Below, one piece after another: positions 7,295 to 16,000 of a stretch of DNA of 64,000 nucleotides. Both the position numbers and the translations under genes were made by a program. Every line of letters begins with the position of its first letter. Position 1 is the first letter of the stretch. This stretch comes from Acidobacteriota bacterium. GTDB lineage: Bacteria > Acidobacteriota > Terriglobia > Acidiferrales > UBA7541. The notes beneath the pieces were generated by a model. It did no database searches. It was given only the letters and a program-made list of their open reading frames with translations, and was not told the origin of the DNA. The stretch covers positions 141,842 to 205,841 of the forward strand of contig JABCZF010000004.1 of assembly GCA_013289825.1 (NCBI GenBank), given 5' to 3'.

Positions 7295-9645
7295 CGTCCA
7301 GCCTCTTTCCGAGCCATGGCCGGCAGCTCTGCGGCCAGCGGAATCCGCACCACAAACGTGCTCCCGCCGCTTTCCGTGTTGTTCCAGCACTGAATTTCGC
7401 CGCCGTGGGCTCGCACAATCCCGTAGCAAATGCTCAGCCCCAGCCCGGTACCCTTGCCAGGTTGTTTCGTCGTGTAGAAGGGGTCAAAAATATGCTGGGG
7501 ATCGGCTATCCCCGTGCCGTTATCGGTCACCACGACTTGCACGCTATGGCCAGCCCGTTTCGTTCGAATCTCAATATGCCCGCGCCGTCCCGTTTCTTGC
7601 ACCGCATCGTAAGCATTGTTGAGAATATTCAGAAACACTTGCTGCAGTTGTTGCGCGTCCCCCAGCGCCGGGTCCAGGGTCTCGTCAAATTCTTCAGTCA
7701 CCTCTACTCCATGGCTCGCAAAATCATAGCTGCGCAGCTTGATGGTTTGCCGTAGAACCGTATTCACCTGCACGAGCTCGCGTTGCACTGGCCGCTGCCT
7801 CGCGAAACTCAACAAATCCTGCACAATATCCTTGGTTCTCTGGGTCTCTTGCAAAATGATCTGCAAATCTTCCCGCGCCGAAACTGGCACATCCGGGTTC
7901 TCCAGCAACAGGTCCGTAAATCCCAGAATCGCGGCCAGAGGATTGTTCACCTCATGAGCCACGCCGGAAACCAATCGTCCAATCGTGGCCATGCGCTCTG
8001 AATGCGCCAGCTTGGCCTGCAGCAGCACGGCATCCGTAATGTCGGTCATCACCACGACCAGGTTGTTCACCGCACTCTGTTCGTCGCGCATCGGGCTGAG
8101 ACTGATGGAAAAGTGCCCCATGGTTTCATCGCTCCGCCGGACCTGCAATTCGAGGTTCTCCACCTGCTGTCCGTTGGCGGTAGTCTCCAGCGCCGCCTCG
8201 AAATCCTTCCGGTGAGACGGTTCCACCCAGTCGACCAGCCGGTGCCCGATCAATTCATCTTCACGGTATCCGGCTTCGTAACACCGCCGGTTGGCATAGC
8301 TAATCAGGCCCGCCGTATCCAGCACCAGAATCATGCTCTGCGTGGTATTCAAGATCTTCTGGTTGAAGTCCCGCTCGCGCTGCAACTGCGATTGAAACGA
8401 CTTTTGCTCCGTCACATCCAGCATCAACCCGCGAATCTGTGCGATGCGCCCCTGTGCGTCTCGCACCGCCGTAATGTTTTGCAGCGTATGAAGCAGCGCG
8501 CCGTCCTTGCGCCTAAGCGTCTCCTCGTAGTTTCGCAACACCCCGCGCTCGGCCAACGCCTGCAGGAACCGTTCGCGCGCCGCCGGCGCGGGATAAAGGT
8601 GCGGGCTAACATCCGACCGCAACATCTCTTCCCGCGAACCATAGCCCAGCATCCGCACCATGGCGTCGTTCACATCCAGAAAGCGCCCGTCAGGAGTTGC
8701 GAAGAACAATCCTTCTTGAATGCTGTCAAACAGCTCCCGGTATCGCCGTTCCGCTTCCCTCCGGTCGGTAATGTCCTTGAGTACGTGGATCGTGCGCGTA
8801 TCATCCTCAACGACACCCGGAGCTCTCGAAGTCGACACTAGAAAGATGCGCTCCGCTGATGCCGCCACATACTCCTCGCGCGGCCTCTGCGTATCGCGGC
8901 AAAAAGGGCAGGGAAGATCGCTCCCGGTTTCCGCGATTTGCCGAAGTCCGCTCATGGCCTCGCCCACCAGCGCAACCGGCGGCACGCCGAGATGCGATGC
9001 CAGCGAGCGGTTGGTACGCAAAATTCTCCACGCGCGGTCGTGCACCACGATGTAATCGCTAATCGCGTCTATATCCTCCACCCACTGGCGCTTCGATTTT
9101 TCCAACTGCGAAAACCGCCGAAAATTTTCCAGCGATAAAGCCGCGTGGCTCGCCAAAGCGTGCAGCAGCTTTTTCTCCTTGGCGTCCAGACTCTTTCGCC
9201 GTCGCAAGATGAATAACGCTCCCAGCCGTTCTCCATCGCTTGCGGAGACCGGCACGAACACCGCGCGCAAAGCCGATGCTCTGCCCTCCGTCGGCCCAGC
9301 CTCGGCAGCCGGCAAAGCCCGGACCACCGCGGCACCTCGGCTCTCGCGGGCCGAGGTGATGATCCAGCTCTTGAGCGCGCTGCTAACGGTCTTCTCGTTT
9401 TCACCCGCGGAGTACAGGTCCGTTTCTCGCCCGCGAAGCACGGCCACCCCGCCCCACGTCGCGTTCAGCATCCGCGCGACCCGCCCGGCAAAGCGCAGGA
9501 GAAATTCCGGCAGCTGGCGCGACTGTGCGGCATCCACAGCCAGCTCCATGAGTTCGTGGGCTTGTTTGGAAGAGGCAGGCACAGGAGCAGACGTATTTAG
9601 CCGAGTGGTAAAATGCCGGGGCCCATCGGTTTTCATTTCTCGCAT
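7291..9645 (-). CDS. Hybrid-free sensor histidine kinase with GAF and three PAS domains
   Basis: Soluble kinase of about 784 residues with no membrane segment. A GAF domain (roughly 30-185) precedes three PAS domains (about 195-310, 315-435 and 440-555), with PAS-C patterns such as DITDRREAERRYRELFDSI and LMLDVTEQK. The first PAS carries a CPFCRDTQRP motif, whose two cysteines could bind metal or sense redox state. HisKA follows with H564 in SGVAHEVNNPLAAILG, then HATPase_c with LNILNNAYDAV, VTDNGTGI and GKGTGLGLSI. ATG 9645 (or 9636) is preferred, because the longer frame to 9699 crosses an activator palindrome at 9668-9682. It overlaps the receiver gene by ATGA and is the likely partner of the sigma-54 activator. 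Confidence 0.93.
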   Translation of the reverse strand: MREMKTDGPRHFTTRLNTSAPVPASSKQAHELMELAVDAAQSRQLPEFLLRFAGRVARMLNATWGGVAVLRGRETDLYSAGENEKTVSSALKSWIITSARESRGAAVVRALPAAEAGPTEGRASALRAVFVPVSASDGERLGALFILRRRKSLDAKEKKLLHALASHAALSLENFRRFSQLEKSKRQWVEDIDAISDYIVVHDRAWRILRTNRSLASHLGVPPVALVGEAMSGLRQIAETGSDLPCPFCRDTQRPREEYVAASAERIFLVSTSRAPGVVEDDTRTIHVLKDITDRREAERRYRELFDSIQEGLFFATPDGRFLDVNDAMVRMLGYGSREEMLRSDVSPHLYPAPAARERFLQALAERGVLRNYEETLRRKDGALLHTLQNITAVRDAQGRIAQIRGLMLDVTEQKSFQSQLQRERDFNQKILNTTQSMILVLDTAGLISYANRRCYEAGYREDELIGHRLVDWVEPSHRKDFEAALETTANGQQVENLELQVRRSDETMGHFSISLSPMRDEQSAVNNLVVVMTDITDAVLLQAKLAHSERMATIGRLVSGVAHEVNNPLAAILGFTDLLLENPDVPVSAREDLQIILQETQRTKDIVQDLLSFARQRPVQRELVQVNTVLRQTIKLRSYDFASHGVEVTEEFDETLDPALGDAQQLQQVFLNILNNAYDAVQETGRRGHIEIRTKRAGHSVQVVVTDNGTGIADPQHIFDPFYTTKQPGKGTGLGLSICYGIVRAHGGEIQCWNNTESGGSTFVVRIPLAAELPAMARKEAGR

Positions 9646-9667
9646 CACGGGTTGGCGCTGGACGCGT

Positions 9668-9836
9668 GTCTCAATTTGAGTTCTGTCGGTCACTACCACC
9701 CTAGCGACTCATCTCATTCTGAGTCAACCGCCGTTATCAGCTCCGTTGCCGAATCGTCTACTCTCACGCGGCCCTTCCTCATCGACATCGTCTCAGCATG
9801 AGACCTCCGCGCTAGGAGATTCCCTCCGACTGAGAC
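9668..9836. promoter_or_regulatory. Array of GTCTCA-N3-TGAGAC palindromes between kinase and chemotaxis operon
   Basis: Three two-arm sites with identical three-base spacers: GTCTCA-ATT-TGAGTT (9668-9682), ATCTCA-TTC-TGAGTC (9711-9725) and the perfect GTCTCA-GCA-TGAGAC (9790-9804). A TGAGAC half site lies at 9831-9836. They sit 150-310 bases upstream of the predicted start of the rightward operon and directly upstream of the kinase gene. This fits enhancer binding by the neighbouring NtrC-type protein, with possible autoregulation of its own operon. Confidence 0.6.
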
Positions 9837-9955
9837 AAGCTAGCCCCTCGAGCGATCTCTCGCCGATTCCCAAGAATACGCACTACCTCCTCATTCTAAG
9901 CCACTTGCCGCTCCTCGCACGCCGCGGCTGGGGGCCCCGCAAACGTTCCTCGTCG

Positions 9956-9970
9956 TGGCACCCGACGTGC
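9956..9970 (+). promoter_or_regulatory. Sigma-54 (-24/-12) promoter of the rightward chemotaxis operon
   Basis: TGGCACCCGACGTGC matches TGGCACG-N4-TTGC with GG and GC exactly 12 bases apart. The expected transcription start is near 9982, about 31 bases before the ATG at 10013. The upstream palindromes at 9711-9836 provide activator sites. Confidence 0.65.
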
Positions 9971-10012
9971 CTTCTTTACGGTGGGGTTCTCCATTCTTAA
10001 GAGGGGTGGTCG

Positions 10013-10366
10013 ATGAGATCCGAATGGAAATGGTTTACGCGCGGGGTCGCCACGGCAGCAATCGGTCTTTGCCTGGGAATCGGAAGCTTCGGGCAGTCTG
10101 CCACGACAGACGAAGGCAAGCGCAAGGTCAAGTCCAAGGTTTCTCCGGCATATCCGGAGCTGGCCAAGCGCATGAGCGTGTCCGGCAAGGTGAAGATCGA
10201 GGTCGTGATTACGCCGGACGGCCGTGTTAAGAGCACACGCGTGATTGGCGGTCATCCGCTGTTGGTTCAGGCATGCCAGGATGCGGTCAAGGAATGGAGA
10301 TTTGCGCCCGCGTCGGAAGAATCCACACAGATCGTCGAATTTGAGTTCAGCGCTTCGGGAAACTAG
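10013..10366 (+). CDS. Exported TonB C-terminal domain protein
   Basis: Small protein of 117 residues. It has a signal peptide or single N-terminal anchor (VATAAIGLCLGIGSF, about residues 11-26) followed directly by a TonB C-terminal domain: YPELAKRMSVSGKVKIEVVI, PDGRVKSTRV, GHPLL and the closing A-V-K-E-W-R-F-A-P motif. The proline-rich spacer of true TonB is absent, so energy transduction across the periplasm is unlikely; a periplasmic adaptor role is more plausible. AGAGGGG just upstream is a good ribosome site. It is the first gene after the sigma-54 promoter and lies 70 bases before the chemoreceptor, an unusual place for this domain. Confidence 0.85.
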   Translation: MRSEWKWFTRGVATAAIGLCLGIGSFGQSATTDEGKRKVKSKVSPAYPELAKRMSVSGKVKIEVVITPDGRVKSTRVIGGHPLLVQACQDAVKEWRFAPASEESTQIVEFEFSASGN

Positions 10367-10436
10367 GGGATCCGCACAGGACGGCAGGAGCGGTTTCGAG
10401 CACGCCGCGTCGCCGGGGGAGTGGAGGCATTTTGCA

Positions 10437-12452
10437 ATGACGATCGCGAAAAGGCTGTACTTAGGGTTTGGCGTGATTCTGGGCATTTTGGGCCTGCTGT
10501 TCATCGTCAACATCGTCGCTGGCTTTAGGGAACAGTCCGCCCGCAAAGACGCAACGGCCGCGCTCGACAACGTTCGCACCATCGAGTCGGTGCGCTACCA
10601 GATCATGTTGAACCGCCACAACATGGACAATTTTCTTTTGAGCGGCGATCCTCGCGACGAAGAAAAAGTTAGCAGAGGCTTCAGCGACATCAACGATCTT
10701 ATTCGGCGCGGTCAATCGCAAACGTACAGCGACAACGTCAAGACGGCCCTCAAGGAAGTCGAAAGCACGGAAGCCAGTTGGGCAGACAATTTTGCGAAAC
10801 CGCTTCTTGCCAAGCGCCATCAGGTCGATTCCGGTGACGCTACCGTCTCCGACCTTCAAATCTTCTATCTCCAGAAAGACCCCGCTTCTTGGCTGACAAA
10901 ATCATCTGTGGTTCTGGACCAGACCAGCTCCGACATTGCCAGGTCTAAAGATGCCAGCGATGCCTCCGCGGCACGCGCCAGTTTCATTAGTACCGGAGTG
11001 ACCACCTTCGGCACGCTGGTGGCCCTGCTCTTCGGCATTGGCGCTGCTTACAAAACCGCCAAGTCCATCAGCGAGCCGCTCAATCACCTCATTACTGTGG
11101 CGCGCGAAATTGGCGATTCCGGCGACCTCGATCAGAACATTGACATTCATCGTAACGACGAAATAGGCGCTCTGGCGACCACTTTCAACAACATGGTCGC
11201 CTACCTGAAAGAGATGGCCAGCGTCTCCATGTCCGTCGCCGAAGGCGACCTAAGCGTGGAAGTCGTGCCGCGATCCAAGCGTGACACTCTCGGCAACGCT
11301 TTCCTTCGTATGTCTCACGGTCTCCAGGAATTAGTGCGCACCACCCGCGATTCTGCTGGCCAGGTATCGGCAGGCTCCAGCCAGGTTGCTGGGGCGGCCG
11401 ACGAATCTGCCAAGGTTAGCGTCCAAGCTTCTTCGGCCATCGAAGAGGTCACCAGCACGATGCACGAGATGAGCGTCAACGTGCAAAACGTCGTGAAGAA
11501 CACGCAGGTTCAAGCCTCCAGCGTTGCGGAAACCTCCGCTTCCATTGATCAGATGGTCACTTCGATCCAGCGCGTCGCGGACACCGCAAAAGTTCTTCTC
11601 GATATTGCCAATCGTTCCCGCGAAGAAGTCGTCACCGGCATCCAGACGATGGAAAAAGCCACTGACGGCCTGAACCGGACCAACAAAGCCATTCAATCTT
11701 CTGCGGAAATCATCAACATCCTCGGCCACCGCGCCGATGATATCGGCAAAATCATCGAAGTCATTGATGACCTTGCGGAGCAAACCAATCTTCTCGCGCT
11801 GAATGCCGCCATCGAAGCGGCTCGTGCGGGCGAGCACGGCTTGGGTTTTGCCGTAGTGGCGGACGAAGTTCGCAAACTCGCCGAAAAGTCTACGCAATCC
11901 ACCAAGGAGATTGCCGACCTCATTCAAAGCATCCAACGCGAAGCGCGCCAAGCCGTCGAAAACATGGAGCGCAGTACGCGCATCGTCGAAGAAGGCCTCA
12001 GCCTTGGCAACGAACTAGGCACCGCTCTTCACAAAATTTCCAACGTGGTCACCGAAGTTTACAAGTTCTCCCAGGAAATCGGCGCCGCCACTGCCGAACA
12101 GTCCGTGGGTTCCTCGCAAATCGCCAAAGCCACCAGCCGCCTCACCGAAATCACGCAGGAAATCAATTCGGCCGTTGAAGAACAAGCTTCCGGAGCGCAA
12201 GCCGTGGTACGCGCCATGGACAAAATGCGCGAGCTCGTGCATCAATCAGCGTCCAGCTCCACCGAGCTATCGGCCGCCGCCGAGCAAATGCTCAAACTTT
12301 CCCGCAATTTGATCGACAGCATGGATCGTTTTGTTCTGGATCGTTCCGCGCAAGGCCGCGGCCGCCAGGCCGAGCCAGGCGCCCCGCGTCGCGGGCGTCA
12401 GAGTTCCAGCCGCGAACGCGAGCTGGAATACGCCGAGCTCGCGCGTTCCTAA
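10437..12452 (+). CDS. Methyl-accepting chemotaxis protein with periplasmic four-helix sensor
   Basis: Receptor of 671 residues. It contains a first membrane helix (about 6-27), a helical sensor region (about 28-180; DATAALDNVRTIESVRYQIMLN is typical of four-helix-bundle sensors), a second membrane helix (about 184-205), HAMP (KTAKSISEPLNHL, about 206-265) and a second HAMP-like unit. The long cytoplasmic signalling hairpin follows, with the conserved tip ([21 protein letters not shown]) and [13 protein letters not shown]. The C-terminal tail is rich in Arg/Ser/Gly and lacks a CheR-tethering pentapeptide. The start is ATG 10437 with GGAGTGGAGG upstream. It heads the core che genes of the rightward operon. 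Confidence 0.94.
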   Translation: MTIAKRLYLGFGVILGILGLLFIVNIVAGFREQSARKDATAALDNVRTIESVRYQIMLNRHNMDNFLLSGDPRDEEKVSRGFSDINDLIRRGQSQTYSDNVKTALKEVESTEASWADNFAKPLLAKRHQVDSGDATVSDLQIFYLQKDPASWLTKSSVVLDQTSSDIARSKDASDASAARASFISTGVTTFGTLVALLFGIGAAYKTAKSISEPLNHLITVAREIGDSGDLDQNIDIHRNDEIGALATTFNNMVAYLKEMASVSMSVAEGDLSVEVVPRSKRDTLGNAFLRMSHGLQELVRTTRDSAGQVSAGSSQVAGAADESAKVSVQASSAIEEVTSTMHEMSVNVQNVVKNTQVQASSVAETSASIDQMVTSIQRVADTAKVLLDIANRSREEVVTGIQTMEKATDGLNRTNKAIQSSAEIINILGHRADDIGKIIEVIDDLAEQTNLLALNAAIEAARAGEHGLGFAVVADEVRKLAEKSTQSTKEIADLIQSIQREARQAVENMERSTRIVEEGLSLGNELGTALHKISNVVTEVYKFSQEIGAATAEQSVGSSQIAKATSRLTEITQEINSAVEEQASGAQAVVRAMDKMRELVHQSASSSTELSAAAEQMLKLSRNLIDSMDRFVLDRSAQGRGRQAEPGAPRRGRQSSSRERELEYAELARS

Positions 12453-12470
12453 GCATCCGGAGACCGCTTA

Positions 12471-12947
12471 ATGGAAAAGGATTTACAAGTCGTCGGTTTC
12501 CGCATCGGAAATGAAACGTACGGTGTGCGTATCGGCGCCGTGCGCGAAATTGTCCGCGTCCCGGAAATCACGGCTGTCCCGAGTGCACCCGATACCATCG
12601 AGGGCGTAATCAATTTGCGCGGGAAGATTATCCCCGTGATGGACCTTCGCAAGCGGTTCGGCCTCACGGAGATTACCACGGACAAGAAAAACCGCATTCT
12701 GGTGGTGGAGCTTGACAATAAGTTGCTCGGCCTTATCGTCAATTCCGCTTCGGAAGTCCTGAAGATTCCGCCATCTGAAATTGAAGCCCCCGGCTCCGTC
12801 TTTGCCGATGGCGAGTCCGGATACGTCACCGGGGTTGGCAAACTCAAAGGCCGCCTGATCATCTTGCTGGATATTTCCAAGCTTTTGCATCGGCCGGAGC
12901 TCAAACGACTCGAGGAGGCCGCGGAAACCGTCGCCACTGCAAAGTAA
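12471..12947 (+). CDS. cheW: CheW chemotaxis coupling protein
   Basis: Adaptor of 158 residues joining the receptor at 10437 to CheA at 13904. The whole length is one CheW domain: VVGFRIGNETYGVRIGAV, a VPEITAVPSAPDTIEGVINLRG stretch with the conserved NLRG and PVMDLRKRFG, VVELDNKLLGLIVNSASEV and a closing IILLDISKLL. It lies 19 bases after the receptor stop codon and upstream of cheR in the sigma-54 driven operon. Confidence 0.96.
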   Translation: MEKDLQVVGFRIGNETYGVRIGAVREIVRVPEITAVPSAPDTIEGVINLRGKIIPVMDLRKRFGLTEITTDKKNRILVVELDNKLLGLIVNSASEVLKIPPSEIEAPGSVFADGESGYVTGVGKLKGRLIILLDISKLLHRPELKRLEEAAETVATAK

Positions 12948-13001
12948 AGCCGCTCCCCATCGCGTGGGGGACAGCCGAACTGCCGGATCGCCGCTTATTT
13001 C

Positions 13002-13907
13002 ATGGGAACGATAACCGCTCCAATCCAACTCACGGAAGCTGAGCTCAAGCTTTTGCAGACGCTGGTCTATCAGGAATGCGGCATGTTTTTCGACGAGCGC
13101 CGCTCGCACTTCCTGAAAGACCGCCTGCAGCGACGCCTCAAAGTCTGTCAGCTAGATTCTTTTTACAGCTACTACCGTTTGCTGACCAGCCGCGAGGGCC
13201 GCGCCGAGCTCGCTCTGCTGCTGGAAAATCTCACCGTCAACGAAACGAGTTTCTTCCGCAATAAGCCGCAACTCGATCTTTTGCAGAAACGTGTTCTGGA
13301 AGACTTGCTGCACAGGAAGCAGGAACGCCGCGACTGGAATCTTCGTGTATGGAGTGCCGGTTGTTCCAGCGGCCAGGAACCCTACTCGGTGGCCATTTTG
13401 ATCTGCGATGCTCTGGCCTACTACTATCTGCGCAATCCGCTTCCGTTCGTAATGCCGTCTCCCAAGCCTTTGATTCCTCCCCCGTGGAAGCTTGAAATTG
13501 TTGCCTCGGACATCAGCTACGCCAGCCTTCGCGTCGGCCAGGAAGGTGTCTTCAGCGAACAGCAGATGGAACCAGTGGACTACACCTGCCGCCTCCGCTA
13601 CTTTGAAAAATCCGGAGCCAAATACACCATCAAGCCCCAGCTAAAGCAACTCGTCCAGTTCGACTTCCACAATCTCAAGACGGAATACCTTCCCCGTCGC
13701 AACGACATTATTCTCTGCCGCAACGTGATGATCTATTTTGACGAAGCGGAACAAAAGCGCTTGATCGAGAAGTTTTGGCATTGCTTGAATCCCGGCGGCT
13801 ATCTTTTTGTGGGCCATGCGGAAAGCCTCTTCGGCTTGACGCAAAAATTCCGCATGGTGCATGAAAACAACGGAACCGCCTATCAACGCGTCGAGGCGAA
13901 TTCTTGA
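13002..13907 (+). CDS. cheR: CheR chemoreceptor glutamate methyltransferase
   Basis: S-adenosylmethionine-dependent enzyme of 301 residues that methylates receptor glutamates for adaptation. The helical N-terminal domain (about 10-85; GMFFDERRSHFLKDRLQRRL) is followed by the SAM-binding domain with WSAGCSSGQEPYSVAI, VASDISYASL, the catalytic-fold motif DIILCRNVMIYFD and LNPGGYLFVGHAESL. The arginine-rich helix contacting receptors is present. It ends in a TTGA overlap with cheA and works opposite the CheB encoded at 15997. Confidence 0.96.
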   Translation: MGTITAPIQLTEAELKLLQTLVYQECGMFFDERRSHFLKDRLQRRLKVCQLDSFYSYYRLLTSREGRAELALLLENLTVNETSFFRNKPQLDLLQKRVLEDLLHRKQERRDWNLRVWSAGCSSGQEPYSVAILICDALAYYYLRNPLPFVMPSPKPLIPPPWKLEIVASDISYASLRVGQEGVFSEQQMEPVDYTCRLRYFEKSGAKYTIKPQLKQLVQFDFHNLKTEYLPRRNDIILCRNVMIYFDEAEQKRLIEKFWHCLNPGGYLFVGHAESLFGLTQKFRMVHENNGTAYQRVEANS

Positions 13908-16000
13908 GCCAGTCTCCCGAAGATCGCAACCCCGAGCTTCGCGCTATCTTTTTCGAGAGCTCGAATGAACTGCTGCAATCGCTCAACGAAGCAGGGCTGG
14001 AGCTTGAGGTGCGTCCAGCGGATGAAGAGGTCATTCGTCGCGTCCGCCGTGCCGTGCATACGCTCAAGGGTGATTCCGCCGCCTGTGGTTTTCACAAGCT
14101 AAGCGAGCTAGCTCACGAACTCGAAGATGTCCTCACCTCCCAAGTCGCGCAGAAATACGGCTCCCGATTCGCAGAGGTCGTCCTGGCCGCTGCTGATTCA
14201 TTCGAAGCCATGCTGGCGGCCTACCAGCGCGGTGCGGAGCTTCCGTCCCTCGACAAGCTCCACAGCTTGATTCGGAGTCTGCTGGTCGATTCAACCCCGG
14301 TTGTCGAAACTCCAGAAGCCCCCGCGGCTGTGCCCGCAAGCTTCGCGTGGACCGAATACGAGCAGCTTATGATCTCCGAGGCGGTGCACCGCGGCGAGAC
14401 TGTTTACAACGTCGCGCTGCGCGTGGATCCAGACAGCCTCATGCGCGCCGCCGCATTTCAACTCATTCGAAACGTCCTTCACAGCTCGGGAACGCTCATC
14501 GCTCTTCGTCCGGAAGACAACCTTGCCGCCGCTAACGTAGAAATCGTGGAGGCCGCTCTGGCCAGCGTCCAGCCCGAGGACGCCCTCAGACAGCGCTGTC
14601 ACATTCCGAGTATCGTTTCCGACGTTCGCGTCGAGCGTGCCACAAGCGCACAAACACTCGATCACGAACTTCTCGGCGATCTCCTGGACGCCCAGGCCGC
14701 GCAGGTTGTCGCCAATACTGCCGAGAGAAGCGACACCTCTGACACCGCCAGAGCTGCGCAGGCAAATTCCGCGGTCGCTACCGTTGTTGAAAGCACTCTG
14801 CGGGTCGATGCCAGTCGCATCGATGCGGTCATGAATCTCGTCGGTGAATTAATCATCGGCAAGTCCATGCTCCACCGCGCGCTGACGGAATTCGACCAGC
14901 GCCATGCCCGCGATCCGGTTCGCGCAAAGCTAACGGAAGCTCTCGGATTTCAATCCCGCGTGCTCGATGAACTTCACAAATGCGTCCTTAAAATTCGCAT
15001 GGTGCCCGTCGAGCAACTCTTCCGCCGCTTCCCGCGCGTCGTCCGCGATGTCGCCAAGCAGTGCGGCAAGGATGTGGCCCTGGACGTCTCCGGTCAGAAC
15101 ACGGATCTCGACAAAACCATTCTCGACTCGCTCGGAGAGCCTCTGATGCATCTCGTGCGCAACGCCGTCGACCACGGTATCGAGCCTGCCGATGAAAGGC
15201 TCACCGCGGGAAAGCCCGCGCGCGGCACGGTCTATCTCAACGCCTATCATCAAGGCACTCAGGTGGTCATCGAAGTGCGCGATGATGGTCGTGGCATCGA
15301 TTCTGCCCATGTTCGCCAGCAAGCCGTTAAGCAGGGGGTGGTCAAGGCCGAAGAAGCCGCGCGCCTTACCGAACAGGAAGCACTGAACCTTATTTTCGAA
15401 TCAGGTTTCAGCACCGCCACGGAAGTCACCGAAGTCTCCGGCCGAGGCGTAGGCATGGATGTTGTGCGCAGCGTGTTGGACAGGTTAAAAGGCACAGTCC
15501 ACATCTCCACGCAAAGGGCGCGCGGCACAACCTTTCAACTTCGCGCCCCGCTGACCCTCGCCAGCATTCAAGCGCTGCTTTTCCGCGTTGGTGGCCGCCT
15601 TTTTGCCGTGCCGCTTTCCTCGGTCCTGGAGATTTCCCGGATCCACGATCAGGAAATCCACCGCATCGATCAGCGCGAAGTGCTGCAACTCCGCGACCAA
15701 ATCCTCACGCTCGTCCGTCTCGAGCACCTTAGCCGGCTTCGCTCCATCGACACCGAACCGGCGAAAAAGAAACATTTCGTCATTGTCATCGGTACCGCCG
15801 AAAAACGCTTTGGCCTCGTCGTGGACAGCATGGTCGGGGAAGAAGAGTTGGTCATCAAGGCCCTGCCAAGCGACATCGTCTCCAGCGATCTGGTCAGCGG
15901 CGCGTCCATTCTTGGCGATGGCACCGTGGTGCTCATTCTGAATGTGCCTGCCGTTCTCTCGCGCCTCTCCCGCGCTGTTCCTCTAGGAGCAATCGCATGA
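13904..16000 (+). CDS. cheA: CheA chemotaxis histidine kinase
   Basis: Kinase of 698 residues. An Hpt domain (about 8-110) has phosphoacceptor H52 in VHTLKGDSAACGF. A variable linker (about 115-300) follows with no clear CheY-binding P2 domain. The dimerisation helices begin at VMNLVGELIIGKSML. The ATPase core has LVRNAVDHGIEP, VRDDGRGID and VSGRGVGMDVV, and a CheW-like regulatory domain occupies about residues 560-698. Translation starts at TTG in a TTGA overlap with the cheR stop and ends in an ATGA overlap with cheB, so the three are coupled. It should phosphorylate CheB and the receiver at 17157. Confidence 0.96.
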   Translation: MSQSPEDRNPELRAIFFESSNELLQSLNEAGLELEVRPADEEVIRRVRRAVHTLKGDSAACGFHKLSELAHELEDVLTSQVAQKYGSRFAEVVLAAADSFEAMLAAYQRGAELPSLDKLHSLIRSLLVDSTPVVETPEAPAAVPASFAWTEYEQLMISEAVHRGETVYNVALRVDPDSLMRAAAFQLIRNVLHSSGTLIALRPEDNLAAANVEIVEAALASVQPEDALRQRCHIPSIVSDVRVERATSAQTLDHELLGDLLDAQAAQVVANTAERSDTSDTARAAQANSAVATVVESTLRVDASRIDAVMNLVGELIIGKSMLHRALTEFDQRHARDPVRAKLTEALGFQSRVLDELHKCVLKIRMVPVEQLFRRFPRVVRDVAKQCGKDVALDVSGQNTDLDKTILDSLGEPLMHLVRNAVDHGIEPADERLTAGKPARGTVYLNAYHQGTQVVIEVRDDGRGIDSAHVRQQAVKQGVVKAEEAARLTEQEALNLIFESGFSTATEVTEVSGRGVGMDVVRSVLDRLKGTVHISTQRARGTTFQLRAPLTLASIQALLFRVGGRLFAVPLSSVLEISRIHDQEIHRIDQREVLQLRDQILTLVRLEHLSRLRSIDTEPAKKKHFVIVIGTAEKRFGLVVDSMVGEEELVIKALPSDIVSSDLVSGASILGDGTVVLILNVPAVLSRLSRAVPLGAIA

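Noticed and set aside
9910..9924. A minus-strand -24/-12-like sequence (CGGCGTGCGAGGAGC) ahead of the kinase operon
   Set aside because: GG/GC spacing fits, but the -25 T and -13 T are missing, and all activator palindromes would lie downstream of it.
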